From assembly GCA_027031565.1 (NCBI GenBank), contig JALVPX010000191.1, positions 514 to 11,013 on the forward strand: DNA of 10,500 nucleotides. The letters are read 5' to 3'. Shown here piece after piece: positions 1-7,339 of the stretch. The DNA is from Deltaproteobacteria bacterium (GTDB taxonomy: Bacteria > Desulfobacterota > Dissulfuribacteria > Dissulfuribacterales > JALVPX01). Under the pieces are notes generated by a model, which saw only the letters and a program-made list of their open reading frames with translations, made no database searches and had not been told where the DNA came from. The stretch's first letter is position 1. Each line of letters starts with the position of its first letter. A program made the position numbers and the translations under genes.

Positions 1-592
1 CAACCAGCGGCCCGCCTGCCAGCCCCCTGTGTATGGAAATATCCGTTTGCAGCACGGTGCTTATAAGGCTTCCATCAGGGGTGGCAACGGCCTCTCTTAT
101 TGCGCTCAGCATCCCGGCCGACAGCCAATGCGGACTGCCCACTGCTATCAGCCAGTGCCCGGGTTTCAGCCCGCTGCTGCTGCGAAAACGAATGGGCTTC
201 AGGGCAGAAAGGGCATGGGCTGGCGCCTTTATCTCCAGAACAGCAATGCCAGTGTCATAGTCAAGGCCCTTAAGGCGGGCAGGCCAGCTATCGCCGTTTT
301 TCAAGATCACTTCCAGGGAGTGCTTATCGCCCAGGGCACTCTCAACCGTGATTACATGGCCTTTGTTGTCGAAGACAAAGCCTGAGCCTGTGCCTTTCAG
401 GGGCAATGCAGATACATAATAGTCTGCTGGAATCGTGGAAGATACGATCTGGACCACGCTCTCAGACACCCTGTTGACAACGTCGTTTATGGACAGTTTT
501 GCTGACTGCGCAGACCAAGGATAAACGAAGTGCCACACAAGCAGCAAGAAAAGAATGACATCAAGTTTCCTGCATATGGATAATATTTTCAT
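1..592 (-). CDS. HtrA/DegP-like (S1C) exported protein with no catalytic triad, C-terminus cut by window edge
   Basis: Reading down from the ATG at 592-590 gives 197 uninterrupted codons that leave the window at base 1. Residues 1-30 look like a signal peptide: basic start (K2, R8, K9), hydrophobic core about 12-26, then SAQSA, so the product is probably periplasmic. The rest follows the chymotrypsin-like domain of HtrA/DegP: GTGSGFVFDNKGHVIT (68-82), DYDTGIAVLEI (111-121), and QTDISI...GLAGGPLV (182-197). By eye the catalytic His falls on Ser85, the Asp on Gly115 and the nucleophile Ser on Ala192 (GLAGG where active enzymes have GNSGG). The fold looks kept but proteolysis looks lost. Any PDZ domain lies outside the window. 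The start is seven bases after the uppP stop, with GAGG and AAGGTG (596-606) ahead of it, so the two genes are probably translated from one message. The family is fairly sure. The function (scaffold, sensor or decoy) is unknown. Confidence 0.8.
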   Translation of the reverse strand, partial: MKILSICRKLDVILFLLLVWHFVYPWSAQSAKLSINDVVNRVSESVVQIVSSTIPADYYVSALPLKGTGSGFVFDNKGHVITVESALGDKHSLEVILKNGDSWPARLKGLDYDTGIAVLEIKAPAHALSALKPIRFRSSSGLKPGHWLIAVGSPHWLSAGMLSAIREAVATPDGSLISTVLQTDISIHRGLAGGPLV

Positions 593-599
593 AGACACC

Positions 600-1391
600 T
601 TACCTCAACAGCGCCATGACCACCATGGCTGCCAGGACCAGCCTGTAAGCCACAAAGGGATAAAAATCATGGCTAACAAGATAACGCATCAAAAAGGCTA
701 TAGCCATCAGCCCTGACAAAAATGCCGCCAGGAAGCCCCATAAAAAATTGATGTCAAGCCCTTGGGTGGTACCATGCAATAGGTGGAGGGCCTCATAAAG
801 CCCTGCCCCTGCAACTATGGGCGCAGAAAGCAGAAAAGAAAAACGTGCAGCCGCCTGGCGGTCCAGACCCAGGAATAGGCCTGCAGTCATGGTGATGCCG
901 CTTCTCGACACGCCCGGCACCAGGGCAAGGGCTTGGGCTGAACCAATTACTATTGCATCCAATACCTTGAGCGACCCAAAAGGCCTGTCATGAGATGCCA
1001 TCTTTTCAGCTGCAAAAAGGAGCAGAGCCACGCCCGAGAGGGTACTTGCCACTACCCAGGGGGAGCGAAGCAAAGTAGCGACCATGTCTTCGAAAAAAAA
1101 ACCAAACATGGCACCTGGAATAGTTCCAAGGATCAAAAACAGCAGCAACCGCCTATCTTTTTCTCCGCCCTTCCCAGCAAATAAAGCAATTGCCATTTTG
1201 AGCCAGTCATGCCAAAAGTAGATGAGAACAGCCAGCAAGGTTCCGATGTGGAGGGTTACGTCAAAGGCCAGGGAAGTGGCAGGGATATCCATGAAATATT
1301 CTGCCAGCACAAGGTGACCAGAGCTTGAAACAGGGAGAAACTCTGTAAGACCCTGTAAGACTCCCAAGAAAATTGCGTGAAAAATGGTCAT
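600..1391 (-). CDS. uppP: Undecaprenyl-diphosphatase UppP (BacA family)
   Basis: This integral membrane phosphatase hydrolyses undecaprenyl pyrophosphate to undecaprenyl phosphate, recycling the lipid carrier for peptidoglycan and other surface polymers. Overexpression of the family is known to give bacitracin resistance. The 263-residue length is normal. Both signature regions are present: QGLTEFLPVSSSGH at 13-26, with Q13 and E17 at the acidic/polar catalytic positions, and PGVSRSG at 159-165, with R163. Most of the remainder is hydrophobic and forms several membrane segments, with charged loops near 72-81 (GKGGEKDRR) and 130-137. The ATG at 1391-1389 places the first signature at its usual distance from the N-terminus. 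Only a weak Shine-Dalgarno is visible (GGA about 11 bases upstream). It is divergent from the nagZ-like gene and is followed seven bases later by the HtrA-like gene. Confidence 0.95.
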   Translation of the reverse strand: MTIFHAIFLGVLQGLTEFLPVSSSGHLVLAEYFMDIPATSLAFDVTLHIGTLLAVLIYFWHDWLKMAIALFAGKGGEKDRRLLLFLILGTIPGAMFGFFFEDMVATLLRSPWVVASTLSGVALLLFAAEKMASHDRPFGSLKVLDAIVIGSAQALALVPGVSRSGITMTAGLFLGLDRQAAARFSFLLSAPIVAGAGLYEALHLLHGTTQGLDINFLWGFLAAFLSGLMAIAFLMRYLVSHDFYPFVAYRLVLAAMVVMALLR

Positions 1392-1437
1392 TTATATGGT
1401 CCAATCAAAAGGGTTTAAGACGTACAAAAGTGGCGGC

Positions 1438-1466
1438 ACTATAAACGATGTGAAATGCCTCTACAA
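1438..1466 (-). promoter_or_regulatory. Candidate sigma-70-like promoter for uppP
   Basis: Read on the minus strand, TTGTAG (plus-strand bases 1461-1466) lies 17 bases from TATAGT (1438-1443). The -10 matches the consensus at five of six positions and the -35 at three of six, with ideal spacing. This would start transcription about 40 bases upstream of the uppP ATG. The -35 lies directly beside the ribosome-binding site of the divergent nagZ-like gene. A plus-strand TATAAA (1440-1445) overlaps the same bases and could serve that gene, but it has no good -35 at 16-18 bases. Confidence 0.35.
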
Positions 1467-1481
1467 CTTGGAAGGTGACCA

Positions 1482-2486
1482 TTGAGAGAGCTGATTGGAC
1501 AATTGGTAATGGCCGGCCTGCCAGGACCGGAGCTTGATGAGGGTACAAAGAGGCTGATAGATTGTTATAAGGTAAACAATTTCATCCTCTTTACCAGAAA
1601 TCTCAGCAAGGGGCCGAAACAGGCTAGGCTCTTGATCCAAGACATCCAAAAGCGGTGTGTTGATTCGGGCCTTCCGCTTCCGTTAATAGCAGCAGACCAG
1701 GAAGGCGGCCCTGTTCAGCGCCTGGCACCGCCGCTCTGGCCCCGGCTTGCGTCAAACAGGGAAGCAGGCTCTTGGGAAACACCGGAAGACGCAGTGATTG
1801 AGCAGGCACGACAAGCTGCGGAAGTGCTCCTGGATGTGGGTATAAATGTAAACCTTGCCCCGGTGCTTGACCTGTCTTTTTCCGGACAGGACGATGTCCT
1901 GGCCCAAAGATGCTACAGTAATGATGCCTCACTTGCTGCCCGCCTCGGGGCCATATATATCAACACGCTCCAAAGCCACTCCTTGGCTGCAACGGCAAAA
2001 CACTTTCCGGGCATAGGCCGTACCAGGCAGGACCCTCATCTGAAACGGCCTGTCATCCAGGCCGATGCCGAAACGATCATTTCAGAGGCGTACCCCTTTG
2101 AAAAGGCCGTGGAAGCTGGGGTTGCTGCAGTTATGACATCTCACTTGCTCTATACAGCCCTTGATGCCCGCAATATCGCCACCTTTTCTAAAGAGATCGC
2201 CGGCGTGCTGCTCAGAGGGGTATTCGGTTTTAAAGGCGTATTGTTTACTGATGATCTGGAAATGGGGGGCATCACGGAACACTTTTCCGTACCCAATGCT
2301 GCTGTCAAGGCTTTGTCAGCAGGCCATGACATGTTGCTCATTTGCCATGACCAATCTCTGGTTCAAAAATCCATATTGGCAATAGAAAAAGCGGTTGAAG
2401 ATGATGAGCTCACAGAAGAAAGGCTTCTGGAATCGGCACACAGGATCAATCAGATGCGCCTTTTTGTGCAAGGAGGTGGAGGGTGA
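1482..2486 (+). CDS. nagZ: Glycoside hydrolase family 3 beta-N-acetylhexosaminidase (NagZ-like)
   Basis: NagZ removes beta-linked N-acetylglucosamine from cytosolic anhydro-muropeptides during peptidoglycan recycling. The 334-residue, single-barrel length fits NagZ rather than the larger two-domain GH3 enzymes. No signal peptide is visible, so a cytoplasmic location is expected. Motifs in order are ADQEGG (71-76), NLAPVLD (124-130), KHFPG (173-177), the D184-P-H186 pair matching the NagZ Asp-His general acid/base dyad, and TDDLEM (256-261) carrying the nucleophile aspartate. The usual KHFPGHG reads KHFPGIG here, so substrate preference may differ somewhat. Translation appears to begin at TTG: an in-frame TGA at 1476-1478 rules out anything earlier, GGAAGGTG (1470-1477) precedes it, and the conserved IGQLVMAGLPG segment begins before the first ATG (1509). 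The stop overlaps the start of the ClC gene. Confidence 0.87.
   Translation: MRELIGQLVMAGLPGPELDEGTKRLIDCYKVNNFILFTRNLSKGPKQARLLIQDIQKRCVDSGLPLPLIAADQEGGPVQRLAPPLWPRLASNREAGSWETPEDAVIEQARQAAEVLLDVGINVNLAPVLDLSFSGQDDVLAQRCYSNDASLAARLGAIYINTLQSHSLAATAKHFPGIGRTRQDPHLKRPVIQADAETIISEAYPFEKAVEAGVAAVMTSHLLYTALDARNIATFSKEIAGVLLRGVFGFKGVLFTDDLEMGGITEHFSVPNAAVKALSAGHDMLLICHDQSLVQKSILAIEKAVEDDELTEERLLESAHRINQMRLFVQGGGG
2471..2482 (+). promoter_or_regulatory. Strong ribosome-binding site of the ClC gene, inside the nagZ-like coding end
   Basis: The run AGGAGGTGGAGG lies directly before the GTG at 2483. It fixes that codon as the ClC start in preference to the later ATG at 2507. In the nagZ-like frame the same bases give the C-terminal glycine run. 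The stop and start share GTGA (2483-2486), so translation is likely coupled. Confidence 0.8.
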
Positions 2487-4270
2487 CAAGAACACGCTTG
2501 ATTTTCATGGCCCTTCAATGGATAAAGTTGAGGAGGGTCCTGTTGCTGACCCTTCCCGTGGGAATTGTTGCAGGCCTGGGTTCCGTTGTGTTCTACGTGC
2601 TGCTGGACCTTTCGCACAACTTGTTTCTAGATCATTTGGCTGGCTTCAGGCCAATGGGGCCTGCTGGAGAGCATTCTATTTTCACCCCGTCCAGCAGGGA
2701 ATTTGTGCGCTGGATGCTCCTGGTGGTTCCAACACTGGGAGGCATACTGTCAGGGTTTCTGGTTTTTACCTTGGCGCCGGAGGCAGAAGGCCATGGAACC
2801 GACTCTGCCATTGAGGCATTTCATTTCAAAAAGGCCATAATCAGGCCCATTGTCCCATTTGTTAAGATAGTAGCCTCGGCAATTACCATAGGCACCGGGG
2901 GGTCTGGTGGCAGGGAGGGACCGATTGCCCAAATTGGTGCGGGTTTTGGATCGATAATAGCCACCAGGCTAGGCCTGACAGAGCAGGAACGCAGGGTGCT
3001 CATGATGGCCGGCATGAGCGCGGGAATAGGCTCTATTTTCCATGCCCCTTTGGCAGGGGCCATTTTTGCTGCCGAGATATTGTATCGCGATATTGACATG
3101 GAATATGAATTGCTGGTGCCTTCTGCCATTACTTCGGTGATTGCATACTGCGTGTTTTCCCTCTTTTTTGGATTCGGGACCCTGTTTATAACGCCGTCAT
3201 TCCAGTTCCAACATGCTGGTGAGCTGTTTCCATACACCATTTTGGCGGTGGCAGTAGCCCTGGCAGGAAACGTATACGCCAGAATCTTTTATGGGGTAAG
3301 GGATTTCTTCGCAGAAATGCCGATACTGCCCCATATCAAGCCTGCTTTAGGCGGGTTATTGACAGGCCTCATAGGATATTTCATCCCAGACGCCCTTTAT
3401 ACGGGCTATGGGCTCGTGCAACGGGCACTGGATGGGAATATCGTAGTGAACACCCTTGTCATAGCAGCCATAGCCCGCATGTTTACCACGGCCTTCAGCA
3501 TTGGTTCAGGAGGCAGCGGAGGCGTGTTTGGACCATCTGTAGTAATCGGCGGCTCCCTTGGAGGAGCCGCAGGTATGATCATGCAAGGTTTTTGGCCAAA
3601 CCTCGTTCCAAACCCAGAGGCCTATGCCATTGTCGGTATGGCAGGCTTTTTCGCCTCTGCAGCAAGCACACCCTTTTCCACAGTCATCATGGTGAGCGAA
3701 ATGACAGGCAACTATGAACTGCTGCTTCCCTCCATCTGGGTATGCACCTTGGCGTTTCTATTAAAGGGCAGAAAGGGCCTTTATGAAAAACAGCTCATGA
3801 CCCGGTACGAGACACCCATCCATAAAGGAGAATTCATGTTGGGGGTGCTTGGCCGCCTAACTGTACAGGAGGCGTTGGTAAGATACAGCAAGATCAAACC
3901 AAAGGTTATTGTAGCCAACAGACCAGTCCATGAAATCTTGAAGGAAGTTCTGCAATCGAGGCTTCCATATCTCCCGGTGATAGACGAACATGGCAAATAT
4001 TTGGGCGTGATAGAAAGAAGGACTGCAAGGCGCTACTTAAGGGAGCTGCGGAGGAAAAGGCCCTCTCTCAAAAAATTGCTTTCTGACTGGCCAGCAGTCT
4101 ACTCATGGCATACCCTGGACAGGGTGCTGCAAAACATGGCCTCCAAGGGTGTTGACGAGGCGGTGGTGCTTTCAGAACGAAGACCCCCAGGCAATGTTGT
4201 TGGCATATTGCGCACAGCAGACATCATCAGGGCATACAGAGACACTGTTTATGCAGGTGACTCTGAATAA
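2483..4270 (+). CDS. ClC-family chloride channel/transporter with C-terminal CBS pair
   Basis: This polytopic membrane protein of the ClC anion family is predicted to move chloride or a similar anion across the inner membrane. Its 595 residues comprise a membrane domain (about 18-430) and a cytoplasmic tail. Signature regions are GHGTD (103-107, where the Escherichia coli antiporter has GSGIP), GREGP (143-147, gating glutamate E145) and GSGGSGGVFGP (341-351). The FHAPLAG segment (186-192) is followed by AAEIL. There E198 is kept, but the next position, the internal proton glutamate (E203) of exchangers, is Ile199. That suggests a channel-like member, although other bacterial ClCs of this subtype may share it. 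Two CBS motifs fill the tail (about 457-520 and 533-590), typical sites for adenine-nucleotide control. It begins at GTG within the nagZ-like stop and is probably co-transcribed with it. The ion and physiological role are not readable from sequence. Confidence 0.92.
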   Translation: MTRTRLIFMALQWIKLRRVLLLTLPVGIVAGLGSVVFYVLLDLSHNLFLDHLAGFRPMGPAGEHSIFTPSSREFVRWMLLVVPTLGGILSGFLVFTLAPEAEGHGTDSAIEAFHFKKAIIRPIVPFVKIVASAITIGTGGSGGREGPIAQIGAGFGSIIATRLGLTEQERRVLMMAGMSAGIGSIFHAPLAGAIFAAEILYRDIDMEYELLVPSAITSVIAYCVFSLFFGFGTLFITPSFQFQHAGELFPYTILAVAVALAGNVYARIFYGVRDFFAEMPILPHIKPALGGLLTGLIGYFIPDALYTGYGLVQRALDGNIVVNTLVIAAIARMFTTAFSIGSGGSGGVFGPSVVIGGSLGGAAGMIMQGFWPNLVPNPEAYAIVGMAGFFASAASTPFSTVIMVSEMTGNYELLLPSIWVCTLAFLLKGRKGLYEKQLMTRYETPIHKGEFMLGVLGRLTVQEALVRYSKIKPKVIVANRPVHEILKEVLQSRLPYLPVIDEHGKYLGVIERRTARRYLRELRRKRPSLKKLLSDWPAVYSWHTLDRVLQNMASKGVDEAVVLSERRPPGNVVGILRTADIIRAYRDTVYAGDSE

Positions 4271-4381
4271 TGCCCTCAAGTTTTGAATCTGCTTGTATCC
4301 TTTTTGTCTTTTGGTTATCCTGGAAACAAAAGGAGTCTAGTAAACAGACGGCCTCAACACTTTACCAAAACAGGAGGCATT

Positions 4382-5023
4382 ATGGCCAAGACCCCAATAA
4401 AGTCTGGCAATATAGACGGGGTGATAAAAGACCTTGAAACTGAACTTCAAAAAAACCCCAATTCCGTAATAGCAGCACATCGCCTTGCCTTGGCATATTG
4501 GCGAAAAGAGCGTTTTGACGATGCCGTCGAGACATTCAAGAAGGCCCTGGCAATCGATCCTACATCATACGAACTCCATATCAATCTTGGGACCTTGTAC
4601 TTTCAGCTTGGCAAACTCGAAGAGGGTATCAAGGCCAATGAAAAGGCCCTGCAGATCCATCCCAGGTCTGCCGAGGCCATGGCAAATATTGGATCGGCAT
4701 ATGTTCAGATGAGAAAATGGGAGGAAGCAGCTGAACTTTTCAAAAAGGCCTTGCAGATTAAACCGGAAATGGTCGTGGTATGGACAAATCTCTCAACTGT
4801 ACTAGTTGAACTGGACCAGTTGGAAGATGCTGTTGCAGCAGGCAGGAAGGCAGTACAGCTTGCACCCACCTTTGGACTGGCCCACAATAATCTGGCTGTA
4901 GCCAGTTACTACAACAAAGATTACGAAACCGCCAAAGTGCACTTGAACAAGGCAAAAGAACTGGGGTACCCAGTCCATGAAGCCTTTGAACAGAAGGTGG
5001 CTGAAGCCGTAGCTGGAGCGTAA
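4382..5023 (+). CDS. Five-repeat TPR protein
   Basis: The 213-residue protein is almost entirely tetratricopeptide repeats. Repeat-ending prolines fall exactly every 34 residues (P60, P94, P128, P162), giving five units at about 28-61, 62-95, 96-129, 130-163 and 164-196. They carry the usual pattern of small residues and tyrosines, for example NLGTLYFQLGKLEEGI. There is no signal peptide or membrane segment, so it is probably a cytoplasmic protein-binding scaffold. The ATG at 4382 is preferred because AGGAGG (4372-4377) sits four bases upstream. The frame is open further back to a TTG at 4283, but that part looks unlike the repeats and has no such site. The gene follows clc by 111 bases and precedes the HEAT/TPR gene by six, so the two repeat proteins are probably made together. 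The binding partner is unknown. Confidence 0.88.
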   Translation: MAKTPIKSGNIDGVIKDLETELQKNPNSVIAAHRLALAYWRKERFDDAVETFKKALAIDPTSYELHINLGTLYFQLGKLEEGIKANEKALQIHPRSAEAMANIGSAYVQMRKWEEAAELFKKALQIKPEMVVVWTNLSTVLVELDQLEDAVAAGRKAVQLAPTFGLAHNNLAVASYYNKDYETAKVHLNKAKELGYPVHEAFEQKVAEAVAGA

Positions 5024-5029
5024 AACCTA

Positions 5030-6778
5030 ATGAGCCGCATTGGCGGACCGCACCCTCCAAAGTGCCCATTTTGTGACCGCGTAGTTCCTAAACCTACAGG
5101 TATAGAGCCGGTACGCCTTGGTGATTTCACTTTTGGTAATTGCGAGTGCGGAGCGGTGTTCTCTTGTGACGTGACTGGACATAACCTCGGTGCCGCCTAT
5201 GTAGAGGCGCTCGGCTATGCCTGCAACCAGGACTGGGATCTTGTGTGGAGCCTGATGCCGGACTGTGATTATACCGAAGCCCTGGTCGAGAATTATGACG
5301 AACTGCACCATATGATACAGCCGACGGGCCGCGATCAGGAAGGGCGCCGCACTAAAGGGGTGCTCACTTTTATAAAACTTGCTCAAGACGTGGCTGAAGC
5401 AGTTTCATCTGACAGGCTGGACCAAAATATAAAGGAACCCGAATCCTTGATAACACCTGCTGGTCGCCGCAGCGAGTGCTCGTGCGGTCCGGACCTACCT
5501 GAACCGCCTCCGCCAAAACCAGGTAAACGTTATTCCAAGCGTCAGGTCGCTGATGCAGTGAAAAAAGGGCAATTTGACATGCTTGGTGCAATGGCCCTTG
5601 AGGATTCCATAGTGCTTCGCAGGATTCAGAGGCTTCTTTATTCACCAGATGACGAATTGAAATGGAATGCAGTCAAGGCCCTTGGAAGGGTTTGCCAATT
5701 GATTGCCGATAAAAAACCATCACAGGTAGGGGACCTTTTCAGGCGCCTTTTATATTCCAGCAATGATTCAGCAGCAGCAAACTGGGGGGCGATCGAGGCC
5801 ATGGGCGAGATTATATGCAATCTCCCTACACTGTACGGCTCCTTCTTGAAACATATCATTGCCCTGGTAAATGATCCGCCTTCACGCCCAGCCATCATGT
5901 GGACCTTGGGCAGGATAGCACAGACAAATCCAGCCCTGGTCCGCTCCCATGCCTTTTTCGTCATGTTTGACCTGCTCAAGGATGAAAATCCCTATACAAG
6001 AGGTTATGCTGCTTGGGCCCTTGGATGCCTTCACGCCAAGGAGGCCGAAGGCGGCCTGCGCAAATTACTTGGTGACCAGGAGAACATGATATTATATGAT
6101 GGCAATTCATTTCATAACACAACCATTGCATCAATTGCCCAGGAGGCCTTGGAAAAAATAGATTGTTCAGGAGTGAAAAAAGCGATGGCAGAGGCACCAG
6201 ATCCAAACAGATCAGACGAACAAGATCCATTGATTATGGCTGACAGACTGTACCAGGAGGCCAACATGCTTTCTGCCAGGGGCATGACCCTCGATGCCAT
6301 GGAAAAATATGGTGAAGCCCTGGCAATCTTCGAGGAATTGGGGAAAGAGCAACAAATCGCCAACGTATGCGATAGAAAAGGCGATGTCCATGTCATGCGT
6401 GGCGATTTCAAGGCAGCCGTGCCCAATTATTTGAGGGCGCTTGCTATATGTGAAAAACATGGTGACACCATAAGCTGGATTTTGATAGCTGAAAAAATCA
6501 CAGACATATATCGTAAGCAAGGGAAACACGAACTCTGCCTGCCATACTTCTTCAAGGGGCTTGAGATAGCCGAGGAGTTGAAAGACGCAACGCGGGCGGG
6601 AATATTCCTTGCTGGAATCGGCGACATTTATCAAAGGCAGGGCAAGCTCCAGGATGCCATGGACTCTTATCAGCTGGCCCTCAAAATTTTCAAGGGAATG
6701 GGAGCCAGGGAACGTGCAGCATTAGTGGAACGCAATATCAAGAAACTAGAGGAGATGATGCCTGAGGCTGGCAAATAG
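5030..6778 (+). CDS. Zinc-ribbon + HEAT-repeat + TPR protein, function unknown
   Basis: This 582-residue soluble protein has three parts. Residues 1-125 hold cysteines suited to a metal site (C12-P-F-C15, C38-E-C40, C46) and a conserved-looking block including GAVFSCDVTGHNLGAAYVEA. A linker with C150/C152 and EPPPPKPGK (158-166) follows. Residues about 167-377 are HEAT-like helices (KWNAVKALGRV, NWGAIEAMGEI, RPAIMWTLGRI, TRGYAAWALGCL). Residues about 403-575 are four 40-residue TPRs in exact register (A430, A470, G510 and A550, each followed by Leu). I recall similar zinc-ribbon and HEAT proteins in deltaproteobacterial sulfate reducers (possibly the family named after DVU0298), but this is unverified. 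The HEAT part resembles PBS-lyase-type repeats, which does not imply bilin chemistry. ATG 5030 is six bases after the TPR gene stop, with only a weak GGAG (5015-5018). The last 33 bases overlap the convergent YkgJ-type gene. A scaffold or assembly role is inference only. Confidence 0.85.
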   Translation: MSRIGGPHPPKCPFCDRVVPKPTGIEPVRLGDFTFGNCECGAVFSCDVTGHNLGAAYVEALGYACNQDWDLVWSLMPDCDYTEALVENYDELHHMIQPTGRDQEGRRTKGVLTFIKLAQDVAEAVSSDRLDQNIKEPESLITPAGRRSECSCGPDLPEPPPPKPGKRYSKRQVADAVKKGQFDMLGAMALEDSIVLRRIQRLLYSPDDELKWNAVKALGRVCQLIADKKPSQVGDLFRRLLYSSNDSAAANWGAIEAMGEIICNLPTLYGSFLKHIIALVNDPPSRPAIMWTLGRIAQTNPALVRSHAFFVMFDLLKDENPYTRGYAAWALGCLHAKEAEGGLRKLLGDQENMILYDGNSFHNTTIASIAQEALEKIDCSGVKKAMAEAPDPNRSDEQDPLIMADRLYQEANMLSARGMTLDAMEKYGEALAIFEELGKEQQIANVCDRKGDVHVMRGDFKAAVPNYLRALAICEKHGDTISWILIAEKITDIYRKQGKHELCLPYFFKGLEIAEELKDATRAGIFLAGIGDIYQRQGKLQDAMDSYQLALKIFKGMGARERAALVERNIKKLEEMMPEAGK

Positions 6779-7339
6779 GCCGCCTGGATCAATAATTGCT
6801 ATTGAAACAGGCCATCTAACTTGCCCCATGGGGCCATTGGTGAGTTCCTGGCTCAACTTGGCCAGTTTTTCCTGAATCGGCCCCATGTTGAGGGTTGGAT
6901 ATGTCTTGCCAGTTTTAAAACCACTCAGGCCGCATACATGGGTGGCGCCGTTGAAAAGGGTAGGAATTCCATATGTTCGGCAATTTATCGGGCGCGCCGA
7001 ATAGAGTTGGCATATTTGTCCCTTTTTCAAGAGCAGCGGACACCTTATCCTCATCTTTGAGATGTCGGTGCCCATCTCTTTCAATTTCTGCCACTGGACA
7101 TTAAATTTTTCTGCATTACGAATGATCTTGCGCTTTTGCTTCCTCTCAAGGCCATGAAAGGCAGCGTTGATATTAACGGCTTCTATTAAAGAGACATCGA
7201 AAAAAGCATAACAGCAGTCGGAACAGCCCTTTCTGCAGACCATCTCATTGGGATAACTTCCTCTGACTTCGGCCACAGAGCGGTCGCAAAGGTCAAAGAG
7301 CGTGTATAATTCCGAGAAAGGACCTTTTGTTTTTGCCAT
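6746..7339 (-). CDS. YkgJ-family cysteine-cluster protein (first of divergent pair)
   Basis: The 197-residue reading starts at the ATG 7339-7337 (MAKTKGPFSELY). Cysteines follow the YkgJ (CxxxCxxCC) pattern: C35-R-K-G-C39-S-D-C42-C43, then C100, C110 and C120 within the RPINCR segment, plus C136. The family is annotated as putative zinc- or iron-chelating / Fe-S proteins, with no firm reaction known. No signal peptide or membrane helix is visible. The frame is open to a TTG at 7378-7376, giving 13 more residues, but these look non-conserved. Neither start has a good Shine-Dalgarno. The gene lies antisense between two plus-strand genes. Its 3' end overlaps the HEAT/TPR gene by 33 bases (6746-6778) and its start codon shares CATG with the plus-strand YkgJ gene. 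Its promoter must therefore lie inside that neighbour. Confidence 0.85.
   Translation of the reverse strand: MAKTKGPFSELYTLFDLCDRSVAEVRGSYPNEMVCRKGCSDCCYAFFDVSLIEAVNINAAFHGLERKQKRKIIRNAEKFNVQWQKLKEMGTDISKMRIRCPLLLKKGQICQLYSARPINCRTYGIPTLFNGATHVCGLSGFKTGKTYPTLNMGPIQEKLAKLSQELTNGPMGQVRWPVSIAIIDPGGLFASLRHHLL

Noticed and set aside
29..385. Open frames on the plus strand near the left edge
   Set aside because: They lie antisense to the HtrA-like gene, which has recognisable domain motifs. Their translations show no known pattern and have no ribosome-binding site.
1..592. HtrA-like gene as a frameshifted pseudogene
   Set aside because: The frame is open for all 197 visible codons, with an intact signal peptide and regular core motifs. 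Only specific catalytic positions differ.
4308..4332. Imperfect hairpin (CTTTTGGTT / AAACAAAAG) between clc and the TPR gene
   Set aside because: It is A/T-rich with an internal mismatch and has no T-run after it on either strand, so it is not a convincing terminator. A weak promoter-like pair nearby (TTGTAT 4293, TATCCT 4316) was also too poor to list.
4283..4381. Upstream TTG start adding 33 residues to the TPR protein
   Set aside because: The added residues do not fit the repeats and there is no ribosome-binding site there. ATG 4382 has AGGAGG at a suitable distance.
5030..6778. HEAT repeats read as a phycobilisome lyase
   Set aside because: PBS-lyase-type HEAT repeats are a general scaffold. 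Nothing else in the window suggests phycobiliproteins or photosynthesis.
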